From an uncultured Bacteroidia bacterium (GTDB lineage: Bacteria > Bacteroidota > Bacteroidia > Bacteroidales > UBA932), in contig CACZMF010000006.1 of NCBI GenBank assembly GCA_902782225.1, positions 37,291 through 101,290 of the forward strand: a stretch of DNA of 64,000 bases, given 5' to 3'. A model generated the notes under the pieces. That model was given only the letters and a program-made list of their open reading frames with translations, ran no database searches and was not told the DNA's origin. A program made the position numbers and the translations under genes. This document shows, one piece after another, positions 41,505-50,985 of this stretch. Each line of letters begins with the position of its first letter. Position 1 is the first letter of the stretch.

Positions 41505-44500
41505 ATGAAAAGGATTATTACCGCAGTAACTATCTTGTTTTTCAGCCTGATAGCTACTTCCGTATCCGCCCAGAACGGATACCGGATCAAAGGAGTCGTA
41601 GTCGATTCGCAGGGGCCGGTGATCGGTGCCACCGTCATGGAAAAAGGCACTACCACCGGGACCCCGACCGGACTCGACGGCGATTTCGATTTGACCGTTT
41701 CCAGTGCAGATGCAGTAGTGGAAGTCAGCTGCATCGGTTATGCAAGCCAGACTTTCACCGCCGGCAGCCTGCCCGCCAGCATCCTGCTCGTGGAGGACAC
41801 CGAATTCCTTGACGACGTCGTGGTCATCGGCTACGGTACCGTCAAGAAGAGCGACCTCACCGGCTCCGTCTCCACGGTCAAGGCCGACGAGGTGAACAAG
41901 GGTGTCATCTCCTCTCCTGTGGACCTGCTCCGCGGCAAGACCGCAGGCGTCGTGGTCACTGCTGGTGACGGTATGCCCGGCTCTGCTGCCACGGTGCGCA
42001 TCCGTGGTGGCGCTTCCCTGAGCGCAAGCACCACCCCGCTCTACGTCATCGACGGCCTGCCCGTATCCAACGACGGCCTCGGCTCCATGGCAGACCCTAT
42101 GGCCTCCATCAACCCTGAAGACATCGAGAGCTTCTCCGTGCTCAAGGACGCTTCCGCAACCGCAATCTACGGTTCCCGCGCATCCAACGGCGTCATCGTG
42201 ATCACCACCAAGAAGGGCTCCAAGACCGCACAGGCCATCCCTCAGGTCGCCGTCGATTTCACCAGTTCGCTGAACACCATTGCCAAGTACAACCCGGTCA
42301 TGGACGCAGCAGGCCTCCGCAAGCTCATCCGCGACGGCCTCGGCGAAGGCTCCTCCGCTGAAGCTGCCCTTGGCAATGCCGACACCAACTGGCAGAAGGA
42401 AATTTTCCACATGGCCCCGAGCTACGACGGCAACGTCTCCGTCAACGGCAAGATCGGCAACTTCATGCCCTACCGCGTATCCGCCGGCTTCACCGAGCAG
42501 AACGGTACACTCAAAGGTTCAAAGATGGACCGCGGGACCCTCTCCCTCAACCTCTCCCCCAGCTTCTTCGACAAGCACCTCACCGTCAACTTGAACGGCA
42601 AGGGAGTGTATGCAAGGAACACCTACGCCAACCAGGACGCCATTTGGGCCGCCAACCAGTTCGACCCCACGAAGCCCGTCAAGACCGACGGCCACCTGGG
42701 CGGCTACACCACCTGGTATGACGCAGCCGGCAACGTGAACACGATGGCAACGCCCAACCCTGTGGCCCTGCTTGAAGGCAAGATAGACTACGGCGACACC
42801 TACCGTTTCCTCGGCAACACCCAGTTCGACTACAAGGTCCACGGATTCGAAGACCTGAGGCTCAACCTCAACCTCGGTATCGACTGGGCAAAGTCCAACA
42901 GCATCACTGAATTTGTGCCCAACACCATCGCCTCCCTGCGCAATACGGACGAATCCGGCGGCGGTTCCCACAAAGATTACGACATCACCCGCAGGGACAC
43001 CACCCTCGAGTTCTATGCCGACTACAACAAGACCTTCGCCCAGAAGCACAATGTCGACTTCATGGCCGGTTATTCATGGCAGCACTTCTGGAACAACTCC
43101 CACGAAAAGAGATACCGTATCTCCGACAAGCACGAGTTCAAGAACACCGAAGGCCTGGGCGAGCTCTACCTGATCTCCTTCTTCGGCAGGGCCAACTACA
43201 GCTTCGACGACCGCTACCTCATCACCGCCACCCTCCGCGCCGACGGTACCTCCCGCTTCCAGAACAACAAGTGGGGTATCTTCCCGTCCGTGGCTCTCGG
43301 CTGGAACGTGAAGAACGAAAGCTTCCTGAAGTACGTGGAGCCCGTGTCCACCGCAAAGGTGCGCCTCTCCTGGGGTGAGACCGGTCAGCAGGAAATCGGC
43401 GGATACTACGACACCTTCGCCCAGTTCCTCCAGATCAACTCCCCCGGTTCGTACTACTTCGTCAACGGCAACAACTACATCGCCCCTATCGCGGCGACCG
43501 CCTACTCGGCCAACCTCAAGTGGGAGACGACCACGACCTACAACGCCGGTATCGACTTCGGCCTGTGGAACGACCGCCTGACCACCAGCATCGACGTGTA
43601 CAAGCGCGACACCCGCGACATCCTCAACACCATCCCGGTGCCGGCCCTGAGCAACTTCACCAACCTGCTCCCGACCAACATCGGATCGATGACCAACTAC
43701 GGTTTCGAAATCAACCTCAACGGCGTGATCATCGAAAAGCGCGACATGAGCTGGACCGTGGGCGTGAACATGGCCTACAACCACAATGAAGTGACCAAGC
43801 TCACCGCTTCCGACGAGAATGCCGCAGGTATCGAAACCGGCGGACTCGGAAGCGCCACCGGCAACAACGTGCAGCTTATCCAGGTCGGATACCCCCTGCA
43901 CACCTTCAACCTCTTCCAGCAGGTCTATGACGCCAGCGGCATGCCCATCTACGGCGTGTATGTGGACCAGCCCACCGTGTCCTGGTACAAGGACGCCGCC
44001 GGCAAAGAGACCACCGCAGCCAAAGACGCCAACGGCAAGGCCAACACCTTCATCGAGAAGCGTCCCGACGGCGTGATCGACTCCAACGACAGGCGTATGA
44101 CCTACAGCGCAGATCCCACCATGACCTTCGGCTTCAACACCATGTTCACCTGGAAGAACTGGACGGCAGCCCTCTCCGGCCACGCCGCCACCGGCAACTG
44201 GGTCTACTACGACGTCGCCTCCGGCCAGGAGCCTCTCATGGATCTCTGGACCAACAGCTTCGTGAGCAACCGCCTGCAGAGCGCTCCCAAATCCATGTTC
44301 CCGCAGGCACAGTACTTCACCGACTACTTCCTGCACGACGGTTCCTACGTCAAGATCGACAACATCACTGTCGGCTACACCTTCCCGAAGCTCTTCAGCA
44401 TCGCCCAGGACCGTCCCGCATCCCTTAATATCTTCGGCACCGTGCAGAACGTCTGCACCATCACGAAGTATCCCGGCATCGATCCTGAAGTCTACGGCGG

Positions 44501-44564
44501 CATCGACGGCAACGTCTATCCCCGTCCGCGCACCTTCATCCTCGGACTCAAGTTCAACTTCTAA
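41505..44564 (+). CDS. SusC-like TonB-dependent outer-membrane transporter
   Basis: 1019 residues. Signal peptide ending VSA, a CarboxypepD_reg-like domain (GYRIKGVVVDSQGPVIGATV), a TonB-box-like linker (DDVVVIGYGTVKKSDLTGSV), a plug (RGGASLSASTTPLYVIDGLP) and a 22-strand barrel. It imports glycans bound by SusD. It is followed 14 nt later by the SusD partner. Glycan type is suggested, not proven, by the SusE/F-like gene. Confidence 0.95.
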   Translation: MKRIITAVTILFFSLIATSVSAQNGYRIKGVVVDSQGPVIGATVMEKGTTTGTPTGLDGDFDLTVSSADAVVEVSCIGYASQTFTAGSLPASILLVEDTEFLDDVVVIGYGTVKKSDLTGSVSTVKADEVNKGVISSPVDLLRGKTAGVVVTAGDGMPGSAATVRIRGGASLSASTTPLYVIDGLPVSNDGLGSMADPMASINPEDIESFSVLKDASATAIYGSRASNGVIVITTKKGSKTAQAIPQVAVDFTSSLNTIAKYNPVMDAAGLRKLIRDGLGEGSSAEAALGNADTNWQKEIFHMAPSYDGNVSVNGKIGNFMPYRVSAGFTEQNGTLKGSKMDRGTLSLNLSPSFFDKHLTVNLNGKGVYARNTYANQDAIWAANQFDPTKPVKTDGHLGGYTTWYDAAGNVNTMATPNPVALLEGKIDYGDTYRFLGNTQFDYKVHGFEDLRLNLNLGIDWAKSNSITEFVPNTIASLRNTDESGGGSHKDYDITRRDTTLEFYADYNKTFAQKHNVDFMAGYSWQHFWNNSHEKRYRISDKHEFKNTEGLGELYLISFFGRANYSFDDRYLITATLRADGTSRFQNNKWGIFPSVALGWNVKNESFLKYVEPVSTAKVRLSWGETGQQEIGGYYDTFAQFLQINSPGSYYFVNGNNYIAPIAATAYSANLKWETTTTYNAGIDFGLWNDRLTTSIDVYKRDTRDILNTIPVPALSNFTNLLPTNIGSMTNYGFEINLNGVIIEKRDMSWTVGVNMAYNHNEVTKLTASDENAAGIETGGLGSATGNNVQLIQVGYPLHTFNLFQQVYDASGMPIYGVYVDQPTVSWYKDAAGKETTAAKDANGKANTFIEKRPDGVIDSNDRRMTYSADPTMTFGFNTMFTWKNWTAALSGHAATGNWVYYDVASGQEPLMDLWTNSFVSNRLQSAPKSMFPQAQYFTDYFLHDGSYVKIDNITVGYTFPKLFSIAQDRPASLNIFGTVQNVCTITKYPGIDPEVYGGIDGNVYPRPRTFILGLKFNF

Positions 44565-44578
44565 TCCCACAACCGAAT

Positions 44579-46291
44579 ATGAAAACATTGAAATATATTC
44601 TCGGAGTCCTCGCTGCATGCGCAGCCCTCAGCTCCTGCGTGGGTGACCTCAACGTAACCCCTATCGACCCCAACGCCAATACCGTCGACAAGGTGCTGAC
44701 CAGCCAGGCCGCGATGGATTCCTACATCGCAGGCGTGTACCTGGGCTTCGCGACCTCCGGCTACTATGGCAAGGACGGCGGCGCCAACATCTCCAACGTG
44801 GACGGCGGCGCATCCCAGTATATCCGCGGTCTGTACCACCACTCAGAGCTCACCACCGACGAGAGCGTGTGCGGCTGGAACGACCAGACCATCAAGGACT
44901 TCCACTGGATGAACTGGACCACCAACGACACCTTCATCTACGCTTTCTGGTCCCGTATCTTCATGCAGGTGGCTTCCGCCAACGAATTCATCCGCCAGAT
45001 GCGCCTCCTCAAGGGTGTGGACGAGAACCTCAAGGCCCGCTACGTGGATGAGGCCAGGGTGCTCCGTGCAATTGCATACTACCACGCCATCGACAACTTC
45101 GGCAACGTGCCTTTCGTGACCGACGAGCAGGCTATGGGCACTATTCCCGAGCAGATCGAGAGGGCGAAGCTTTTCGAGTGGATGGAAAATGAACTCAAGA
45201 ACATCATCGCTGCCGGAAGGCTGCCTGAAGGCCCTTCAGTGACCTATGGCCACGCCGGCATGGGCGCCGCGAAGTTCCTCCTCGCCAAGCTCTACCTCAA
45301 TGCCGAGGTGTTCACCGGCACCGCCCAGTGGCAGAAATGCGCCGACGAGCTGAAAGACCTCATGGACGACGGCTACAGCCTCCACACTTCCTCCGCCGGC
45401 AAGTACAGCGCCTACCAGGAGCTCTTCCTCGCCGACAACAACCGCTGCACCGAGGAGATCATCTTCCCCATCGAGCAGGACGGTCTCTACACCAACAGCT
45501 ACGGCGTGACCAACTACCTCATCTTCGCCTCCACCGGCGGCCACATGAATGTCAAGAAAATCGGCATTTCTTCCGGTTGGGCAGGTCTCCGCACCACTCC
45601 TCAGTTCTACGACAAGTTCACCGAGAACGACGCGCGCAACCTGTTCTACACACAGGAGAGGTCCATGGAAGACATCAACGCCATGCCCGAGAAGCCTGAG
45701 GATGACCCCGACAAGTATGACGAAGCCAAGATCAAGGAGCTGAAAGACACCGGCGCATATGAGGAAGAAGTCAAAAAACTCAAGGAAGCCAAGGATAAAG
45801 CCATCAAAGGCGAATTCCAGAAGAAGGACATCGACGACATCGGTTCTTACTACGACGGCTATGGCTTCATGAAGTTCCTCAACATGAAGAGCGACGGCAC
45901 CGCCGCCAAGGAGCCCGGCTCGGTCGATACCGACTTCCCTATGATGCGCTTCGCCGACGTGCTCCTCATGGCCGCAGAGTGCCAGCTTCGCGGAGCATCC
46001 ATCGACGGCCTCGCAGCCTACAACCAGGTCCGCCAGCGTGCCGGCGTGCCCACCGCATCGTCCATCTCCCTTCAGGATGTCCTCGACGAGCGCGGACGCG
46101 AACTCTACCAGGAGTGCTGGCGCCGCAACGACCTCGTCCGCTTCGGCCAGTTCACTTCCGACAAGTACATCTGGCAGTGGAAGGGCAACGTGCGTGACGG
46201 CCGTGCTGTCGAAGAGCACAGGAACCTGTTCCCCATCCCCGACAGCGACCGCCAGGCCAACTCCAACCTTAAGCAGAACGCAGGCTATTAA
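44579..46291 (+). CDS. SusD-like glycan-binding lipoprotein
   Basis: 570 residues with a lipobox (CAALSSCVGDLN). It has the SusD fold with TPR scaffold: YIAGVYLGF, IFMQVASANEFIRQM, VLRAIAYYHAIDNFGNVPFV and the C-terminal DERGRELYQECWRRNDLVRF. A charged coiled-coil-like insert lies at about 370-415 (ELKDTGAYEEEVKKLKEAKD). It forms the lid over the SusC channel. It lies between the susC- and susE/F-like genes. Confidence 0.95.
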   Translation: MKTLKYILGVLAACAALSSCVGDLNVTPIDPNANTVDKVLTSQAAMDSYIAGVYLGFATSGYYGKDGGANISNVDGGASQYIRGLYHHSELTTDESVCGWNDQTIKDFHWMNWTTNDTFIYAFWSRIFMQVASANEFIRQMRLLKGVDENLKARYVDEARVLRAIAYYHAIDNFGNVPFVTDEQAMGTIPEQIERAKLFEWMENELKNIIAAGRLPEGPSVTYGHAGMGAAKFLLAKLYLNAEVFTGTAQWQKCADELKDLMDDGYSLHTSSAGKYSAYQELFLADNNRCTEEIIFPIEQDGLYTNSYGVTNYLIFASTGGHMNVKKIGISSGWAGLRTTPQFYDKFTENDARNLFYTQERSMEDINAMPEKPEDDPDKYDEAKIKELKDTGAYEEEVKKLKEAKDKAIKGEFQKKDIDDIGSYYDGYGFMKFLNMKSDGTAAKEPGSVDTDFPMMRFADVLLMAAECQLRGASIDGLAAYNQVRQRAGVPTASSISLQDVLDERGRELYQECWRRNDLVRFGQFTSDKYIWQWKGNVRDGRAVEEHRNLFPIPDSDRQANSNLKQNAGY

Positions 46292-46302
46292 CAGTTATCG
46301 TT

Positions 46303-49300
46303 ATGAGAAAATTATTTAGCTACATAATTGCAGGCATCGCCCTCCTGAGCGCCTCCGCCTGCGTCCATGAGCAGCCCGCCGTGTTCGATCCCTCGAAGGG
46401 CACTGCCCCCGTTCTCCTCAGCTACAATGTCGACGAGAACGGTGTGTCCGCAGAGTTCACCCCGGGTTCCATCGATATGGGGTTCAACAAGAATGTACCC
46501 CTGAACCACTCCTTTGCCATCGTGAAACTCGACGGAGCGAAGATGAGCAAGACCCTCCCCTCCAACGTTGCCGACGGCAAGATCAGCATCTCCAAAACCA
46601 ACCTGTCCAAGACCCTTATGGGCATGGGCAAGGCCGAAGGCAGCACCGTGGCAATGGAACTTGCAGTGCGCATGTCCCTGCAGGATCCCACCAAGGACAG
46701 CGGCATCAACGGATTCATCGACAGCAAGGACCTCATTTCGATAGGTTCCTGGGTAGTCGAAGTGCCCGTGCCTCAGGGCAATCCCTGGGGGGCCTACACC
46801 GAGAAGAGTACTTGGAGCGTGATCGGCGATATCGCCAGCACCGGCAATGCCTGGAACCAAGATGAAGCAATGTTCACCGACGGCAGCAAGCACGTTGCCA
46901 AGGGACTCAAGCTCGCCGCTGCCGACCAGTTCAAGATCCGCAACAACGGCGGCTGGGACGACAACCGCGGCGCTGCCGGCGATGTCGAGCCGTTCATCGT
47001 GACCATCGGAGAGCCTCTGGCCGCAACGGCCAACGGCAAGAACCTCTCTGTTCCCGCCGACGGCACCTACGACCTCCTCTATGATCCCGCCACCGAGACC
47101 ATCACCCTTACCGAAGCCTTCCTGACCTATCCCGGATTCGATTCCGTGTCCGAGTGGAGCGTCATCGGCGCGATCGCCAGCTTCGGGATGGAGTGGAACA
47201 AAGACATTGAGATGTCCACCGACGGCACATGGCACGTGGCCGAGGGCGTCGAGCTCAAGGCTTCCGACCAGTTCAAGTTCCGCAAGAACCAGGATTGGAC
47301 CGACAACTTCGGCGCAACCGGAGACACCGAGCCCTTCATCGTGAGCCTCGACACCGAATATGAGGCCAGCGCAGGCGGCAAGAACCTTGCAGTTCCCGAA
47401 GACGGCGTCTACGACCTCCTCGTGAATCCTGAAGCCAAACTCTTCAAGGTCGTCGCAACCCTGGGCGGCTCCTGCCACCTCGTGGGAGAAGGCCCCGACA
47501 ACCCCGACACCCCTCAGCCCACATTCGAAGGCTGGAGCATCACCGGTGCCATTTCCGGTTCAGGCATCAACTGGGACGGTGACATCGACATGGCCGCATC
47601 CGGAGCATTCTGGGTGGCCCGCGACGTGAAACTCGCCACCGCCGACCAGTTCAAGTTCCGCAAGGCACACGACTGGGCCGAAAACGTCGGCGCTACCGGC
47701 GACACAGAGCCCTTCGTCGTGGAAGTCGGCGCTAAGACCGCAGGCGCTGCTGGCGGCAAGAACCTCGCAGTTCCCGCTGAAGGCACCTACGACCTCTATC
47801 TCAATCCCGAAGAACTCAGCTTCTACGTCATGACAGCCGGCGAAGTGCCCGCTGAAATCGCAAGCTGGGGCGTGGTCGGCACCATCAACAACTGGGGCGG
47901 CAGCGCCGACCTCGCCATGGTGGAAGAAAACGGCATGCTGGTTCGCAAGAACGTGGCCCTGACCACTGGTGACCAGATCAAGGTCCGTTACATGAGCAGC
48001 TGGGACGTCAACCGTGGCGCTCCCGGTGACGTGGAGCCCTTCATCATGGGCACCGATCCCATCCAGGCAGTTCCCGGCGGCAAGAACCTCGGCGTCGCTG
48101 CAGACGGCAACTACGACGTCTGGTATGACGCTCTCAACGAAATCCTCTTCGTCGTGCCCACCGGCACTGCACTCAGCTATTGGGGCGTTGTCGGCAACAT
48201 CACCGGCTGGGGTGGCGACCGCGCTGACTACATCATGTACAAGAGCGGCGACTTCTATGCCGTCAAGGGCATCGAACTGAATGAAGACAGCCAGTTCAAG
48301 ATCCGCTACAACAGCGACTGGGCCGTCAACCGCGGCGCTCCCGGCGACGTGGAACCCTTCAAGATGGATGCAGGTTCCGTCGTTGACGCCACCCAGAACG
48401 GCAAGAACCTCGGGGTCAACGTTGCAGGCAAGTATGACATCTACTACAACGCTGCCGAAGAGAAGCTGTATGTCATGGGCGAAGGCAACGATCCTTCCGG
48501 AGCCGTGACTCCCGAGCCTCCCACCCCTGAGAAGCCTACCGCATGGTCCATCGTCGGAACCATCGAAGGCTCCAGCTGGGGCAAGGACTTCGACCTCACC
48601 AACACCGAAGGCGACATCTGGAAGTATGAAGGCCTGACCGTGACCGACACCGATGAATTCAAGATCCGTGCGAACCACGACTGGGGCACCAGCGTCGGCG
48701 GCGCCGAAGAGAACGAGGACAGCGGCATCGATCCCGTGGGCAATCCCTACAAGGTGTTCAGGCCCACCATCGGCACTGCATTCGCAGCCGGCGGACTCAA
48801 TATCCGCATCGCCGTGGCAGGTACCTACAACGTCACTTTCGACTATGCAGCCAAGACCATCCTCATCGAGGGCGCGGCCAGCACGGCCAAGGTCATCAGC
48901 ACCGCAGACGAACTGATCGCATGGCTTGAGAATCCCACCGTGGATGCAGAGCTCGGCGCCGACATCAGCATCGTCGGCAAGCAGATGACTGCCACTCCCG
49001 AGATAACCGGCAACTTCGACGGCAAGGACCATTCGATCACCGTTTCCCTCGCTGCTCCTCTCTTCCCCGTGGTGCGCGGCGACATCAAGAATCTCGCCAT
49101 CGCAGGCAGCTTCAAGGCCAACTGCGGTGCGGAGAAGACCGTCCTCGCCCCTATCGGAAAGAGCTATGGTGCCATCACGAACGTGACCAACAACGCCACC
49201 GTGACCCTTATCGGCGCTGCCGGTGAGGGTGGTGCCGAGACCAAGAACGGCGCCATCGCGGCCGGTGTGGTCGGTGAGGCCTACGGTCCCGTCACGGGAT

Positions 49301-50478
49301 GCAAGAACACCGCTGAGATTTCCGCCAACGCATCCGCAAAGGACACCTGGACCATCATCACCGCAGGTATCGCCGGCGTGCTCGGTGCTGCCATCGATGA
49401 CTGCCTCAACGAGGGAGAAGTCTCCCTTGTGGCCGGCTCTCCTCTCGGGCGCACCAAGGGCCTGACGGAGGTCAGCATGAAGTATGATCCCGTGCCTTCC
49501 GTTGCAGGTATCGTCACCTACGCCGTGAGCGATCCGACCCACACCGTGACCGTGAACAATTGCCGCAACTACGGAAAGATCAGCTTCACCTACGACGGCC
49601 TCCACGCCAAGAGCGCTGCAGTGAGCCGTTCTCCGGTGGCAGGTATCGTGGCCAACTCCGGCGGCGACATCACCAACTGCACCAACTCCGGCAGCATCCA
49701 CGCCACTATGGTGGCCCCCGACCGCAGCAAGGCCTATTCCGACGTCAATATCATCCTGCATGCCGCCGGTATCCAGGGAGCCGACTACTTCGTGAAGAAG
49801 ATCAAGTCCACCGTCGACCAGAACGAGACTTCCCTCTACAACTGCACGAATATCGGCGATATCTACGTGGATTCCGACATGACGAAGTCCAACAATACTG
49901 CAGGCGGCGTGTCCGCATGGCCTTCTGCTGAAAGCGCTTCCGTGACCGTGATCAAGGACTGCGAGAACTCCGGCAACCTCTACATCAACGGCCTTCTCAA
50001 GATCCGCGCAGGCGGTGTTGCAGGCGGCACCAATTCCCTGGACCGCTGCAAGAATACCGGCAGCATCTATATTGAGAATGCAGATCCGGCGTCCGTGTTC
50101 GGTCTCATCAACGGATTCCACACCCAGACCCACATCCTGAAAGACTGCGACGCCACCGGCGTAATTGAGTCCAAGGTGGCAGTCAACGGCCTCGGAGGTC
50201 TGTGCGGTGGTGTCGGCAATGTCGCCAACACCATCTGCGACGGCTGCAAGGTGAAAGCTGTCATCAACGGCGGCGGCACCGCGCAGTGCGGCCTCATCGT
50301 CGGACACCTCAACGGCACGGACAAGGCAATCTCCATCGGCACGGCCGAGAGCCCCGTGAGGGTTGCAGGCACCGTGGACGGCGTCAAAGCCACTGCAGAG
50401 AACTTCATGTCCCTGCTCCACAAAGCCACGAACTACACCGAAGGTGTCCACACCTTCAATGCAGTCTTCGAGGAATAG
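46303..50478 (+). CDS. Giant SusE/SusF-like lipoprotein fused to a GLUG-type domain
   Basis: 1391 residues with a lipobox (LLSASACVHEQ). An N-terminal SusE-like domain (30-160) is followed by six tandem SusE/F-type starch-binding-like repeats starting near residues 168, 283, 408, 520, 625 and 746 (each WxVxGxI...; ADQFKFR; GDxEPF; GGKNLAVPxxGxYDL). The remaining roughly 530 residues form a GLUG/beta-helix-like region with repeats such as NCRNYGKISF, NCTNSGSIHA and DCENSGNLYI. SusE (about 390) and SusF (about 485) normally have two or three such modules. It is the last gene of the operon, with a strong terminator 23 nt later; no SusG amylase follows. Confidence 0.88.
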   Translation: MRKLFSYIIAGIALLSASACVHEQPAVFDPSKGTAPVLLSYNVDENGVSAEFTPGSIDMGFNKNVPLNHSFAIVKLDGAKMSKTLPSNVADGKISISKTNLSKTLMGMGKAEGSTVAMELAVRMSLQDPTKDSGINGFIDSKDLISIGSWVVEVPVPQGNPWGAYTEKSTWSVIGDIASTGNAWNQDEAMFTDGSKHVAKGLKLAAADQFKIRNNGGWDDNRGAAGDVEPFIVTIGEPLAATANGKNLSVPADGTYDLLYDPATETITLTEAFLTYPGFDSVSEWSVIGAIASFGMEWNKDIEMSTDGTWHVAEGVELKASDQFKFRKNQDWTDNFGATGDTEPFIVSLDTEYEASAGGKNLAVPEDGVYDLLVNPEAKLFKVVATLGGSCHLVGEGPDNPDTPQPTFEGWSITGAISGSGINWDGDIDMAASGAFWVARDVKLATADQFKFRKAHDWAENVGATGDTEPFVVEVGAKTAGAAGGKNLAVPAEGTYDLYLNPEELSFYVMTAGEVPAEIASWGVVGTINNWGGSADLAMVEENGMLVRKNVALTTGDQIKVRYMSSWDVNRGAPGDVEPFIMGTDPIQAVPGGKNLGVAADGNYDVWYDALNEILFVVPTGTALSYWGVVGNITGWGGDRADYIMYKSGDFYAVKGIELNEDSQFKIRYNSDWAVNRGAPGDVEPFKMDAGSVVDATQNGKNLGVNVAGKYDIYYNAAEEKLYVMGEGNDPSGAVTPEPPTPEKPTAWSIVGTIEGSSWGKDFDLTNTEGDIWKYEGLTVTDTDEFKIRANHDWGTSVGGAEENEDSGIDPVGNPYKVFRPTIGTAFAAGGLNIRIAVAGTYNVTFDYAAKTILIEGAASTAKVISTADELIAWLENPTVDAELGADISIVGKQMTATPEITGNFDGKDHSITVSLAAPLFPVVRGDIKNLAIAGSFKANCGAEKTVLAPIGKSYGAITNVTNNATVTLIGAAGEGGAETKNGAIAAGVVGEAYGPVTGCKNTAEISANASAKDTWTIITAGIAGVLGAAIDDCLNEGEVSLVAGSPLGRTKGLTEVSMKYDPVPSVAGIVTYAVSDPTHTVTVNNCRNYGKISFTYDGLHAKSAAVSRSPVAGIVANSGGDITNCTNSGSIHATMVAPDRSKAYSDVNIILHAAGIQGADYFVKKIKSTVDQNETSLYNCTNIGDIYVDSDMTKSNNTAGGVSAWPSAESASVTVIKDCENSGNLYINGLLKIRAGGVAGGTNSLDRCKNTGSIYIENADPASVFGLINGFHTQTHILKDCDATGVIESKVAVNGLGGLCGGVGNVANTICDGCKVKAVINGGGTAQCGLIVGHLNGTDKAISIGTAESPVRVAGTVDGVKATAENFMSLLHKATNYTEGVHTFNAVFEE

Positions 50479-50501
50479 GACAAGGCATCTTCTTTTGAAA
50501 A

Positions 50502-50533
50502 GGCCGGCGCCCCATCGCGCCGGCCTTTTTTTT
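50502..50533 (+). terminator. Rho-independent terminator of the Sus operon
   Basis: A GC stem ggccggcgc (50502-50510) and gcgccggcc (50517-50525) with a 6-nt loop is followed by eight T (50526-50533). Confidence 0.93.
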
Positions 50534-50717
50534 GCCCCGATCCTTCATGATGCCAAAACATGTGGAGGCGTACACGTAGAACGCACAGGATGCAGGTTTT
50601 CTATTCACCTGTCAGGCTGGCATCCTAGGGCCATCTGCAGAAGTTGCCGGAGACACAAAAGGAGGCTCCGATGCCGGGCAAAACTACACTTTATCCGAAA
50701 TGAAATAATAATTGGTT

Positions 50718-50891
50718 TTATTTGATTTCAACAATTGTAAAGGGATCCACTTGTACTAAATACCAATTCTTGAGTCCCCTCGCCCTTATTTCATAGTCAA
50801 TAAATGGGGCAACAACAAGATTAATATCATCACACTTTCTTGATATGATTTTTCGTCATCGTCACAAATTAACCAATTCGGGTATTGAGGG
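50718..50891 (-). pseudogene. Remnant of a gene cut by IS66
   Basis: On the minus strand one frame reads QYPNWLICDDDEKSYQESV from the IS66 edge. After a frame change it continues DDINLVVAPFIDYEIRARG then LKNWYLVQVDPFTIVEIK and a TAA at 50720-50718. The upstream half continues on the other side of the IS (53480-53504) up to a TAG. It looks like a degraded small cytoplasmic protein, possibly an immunity-type gene from the RHS locus; this is an inference from position. Bases 50534-50717 hold no recognisable gene. Confidence 0.5.
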
Positions 50892-50928
50892 GTAAGCATA
50901 CGAGGAAGTACGTTCCCTTGATAAAGTG

Positions 50929-50967
50929 AGAGTCCAACTGATACGAGTTTGATGTCAGTTGGACTCT
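50929..50967. terminator. Hairpin in the left end of IS66
   Basis: A perfect 13-bp stem (agagtccaactga / tcagttggactct) is followed on the plus strand by tcttgttg. It lies between the left inverted repeat and the tnpC stop; a transcription barrier is inferred. Confidence 0.6.
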
Positions 50968-50985
50968 TCTTGTTGTGGTTGGATA

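Noticed and set aside
47560-50451. 963-codon minus-strand frame opposite the SusE/F-like gene
   Set aside because: Antisense shadow of a repetitive GC-rich coding sequence with no start region or recognisable domain.
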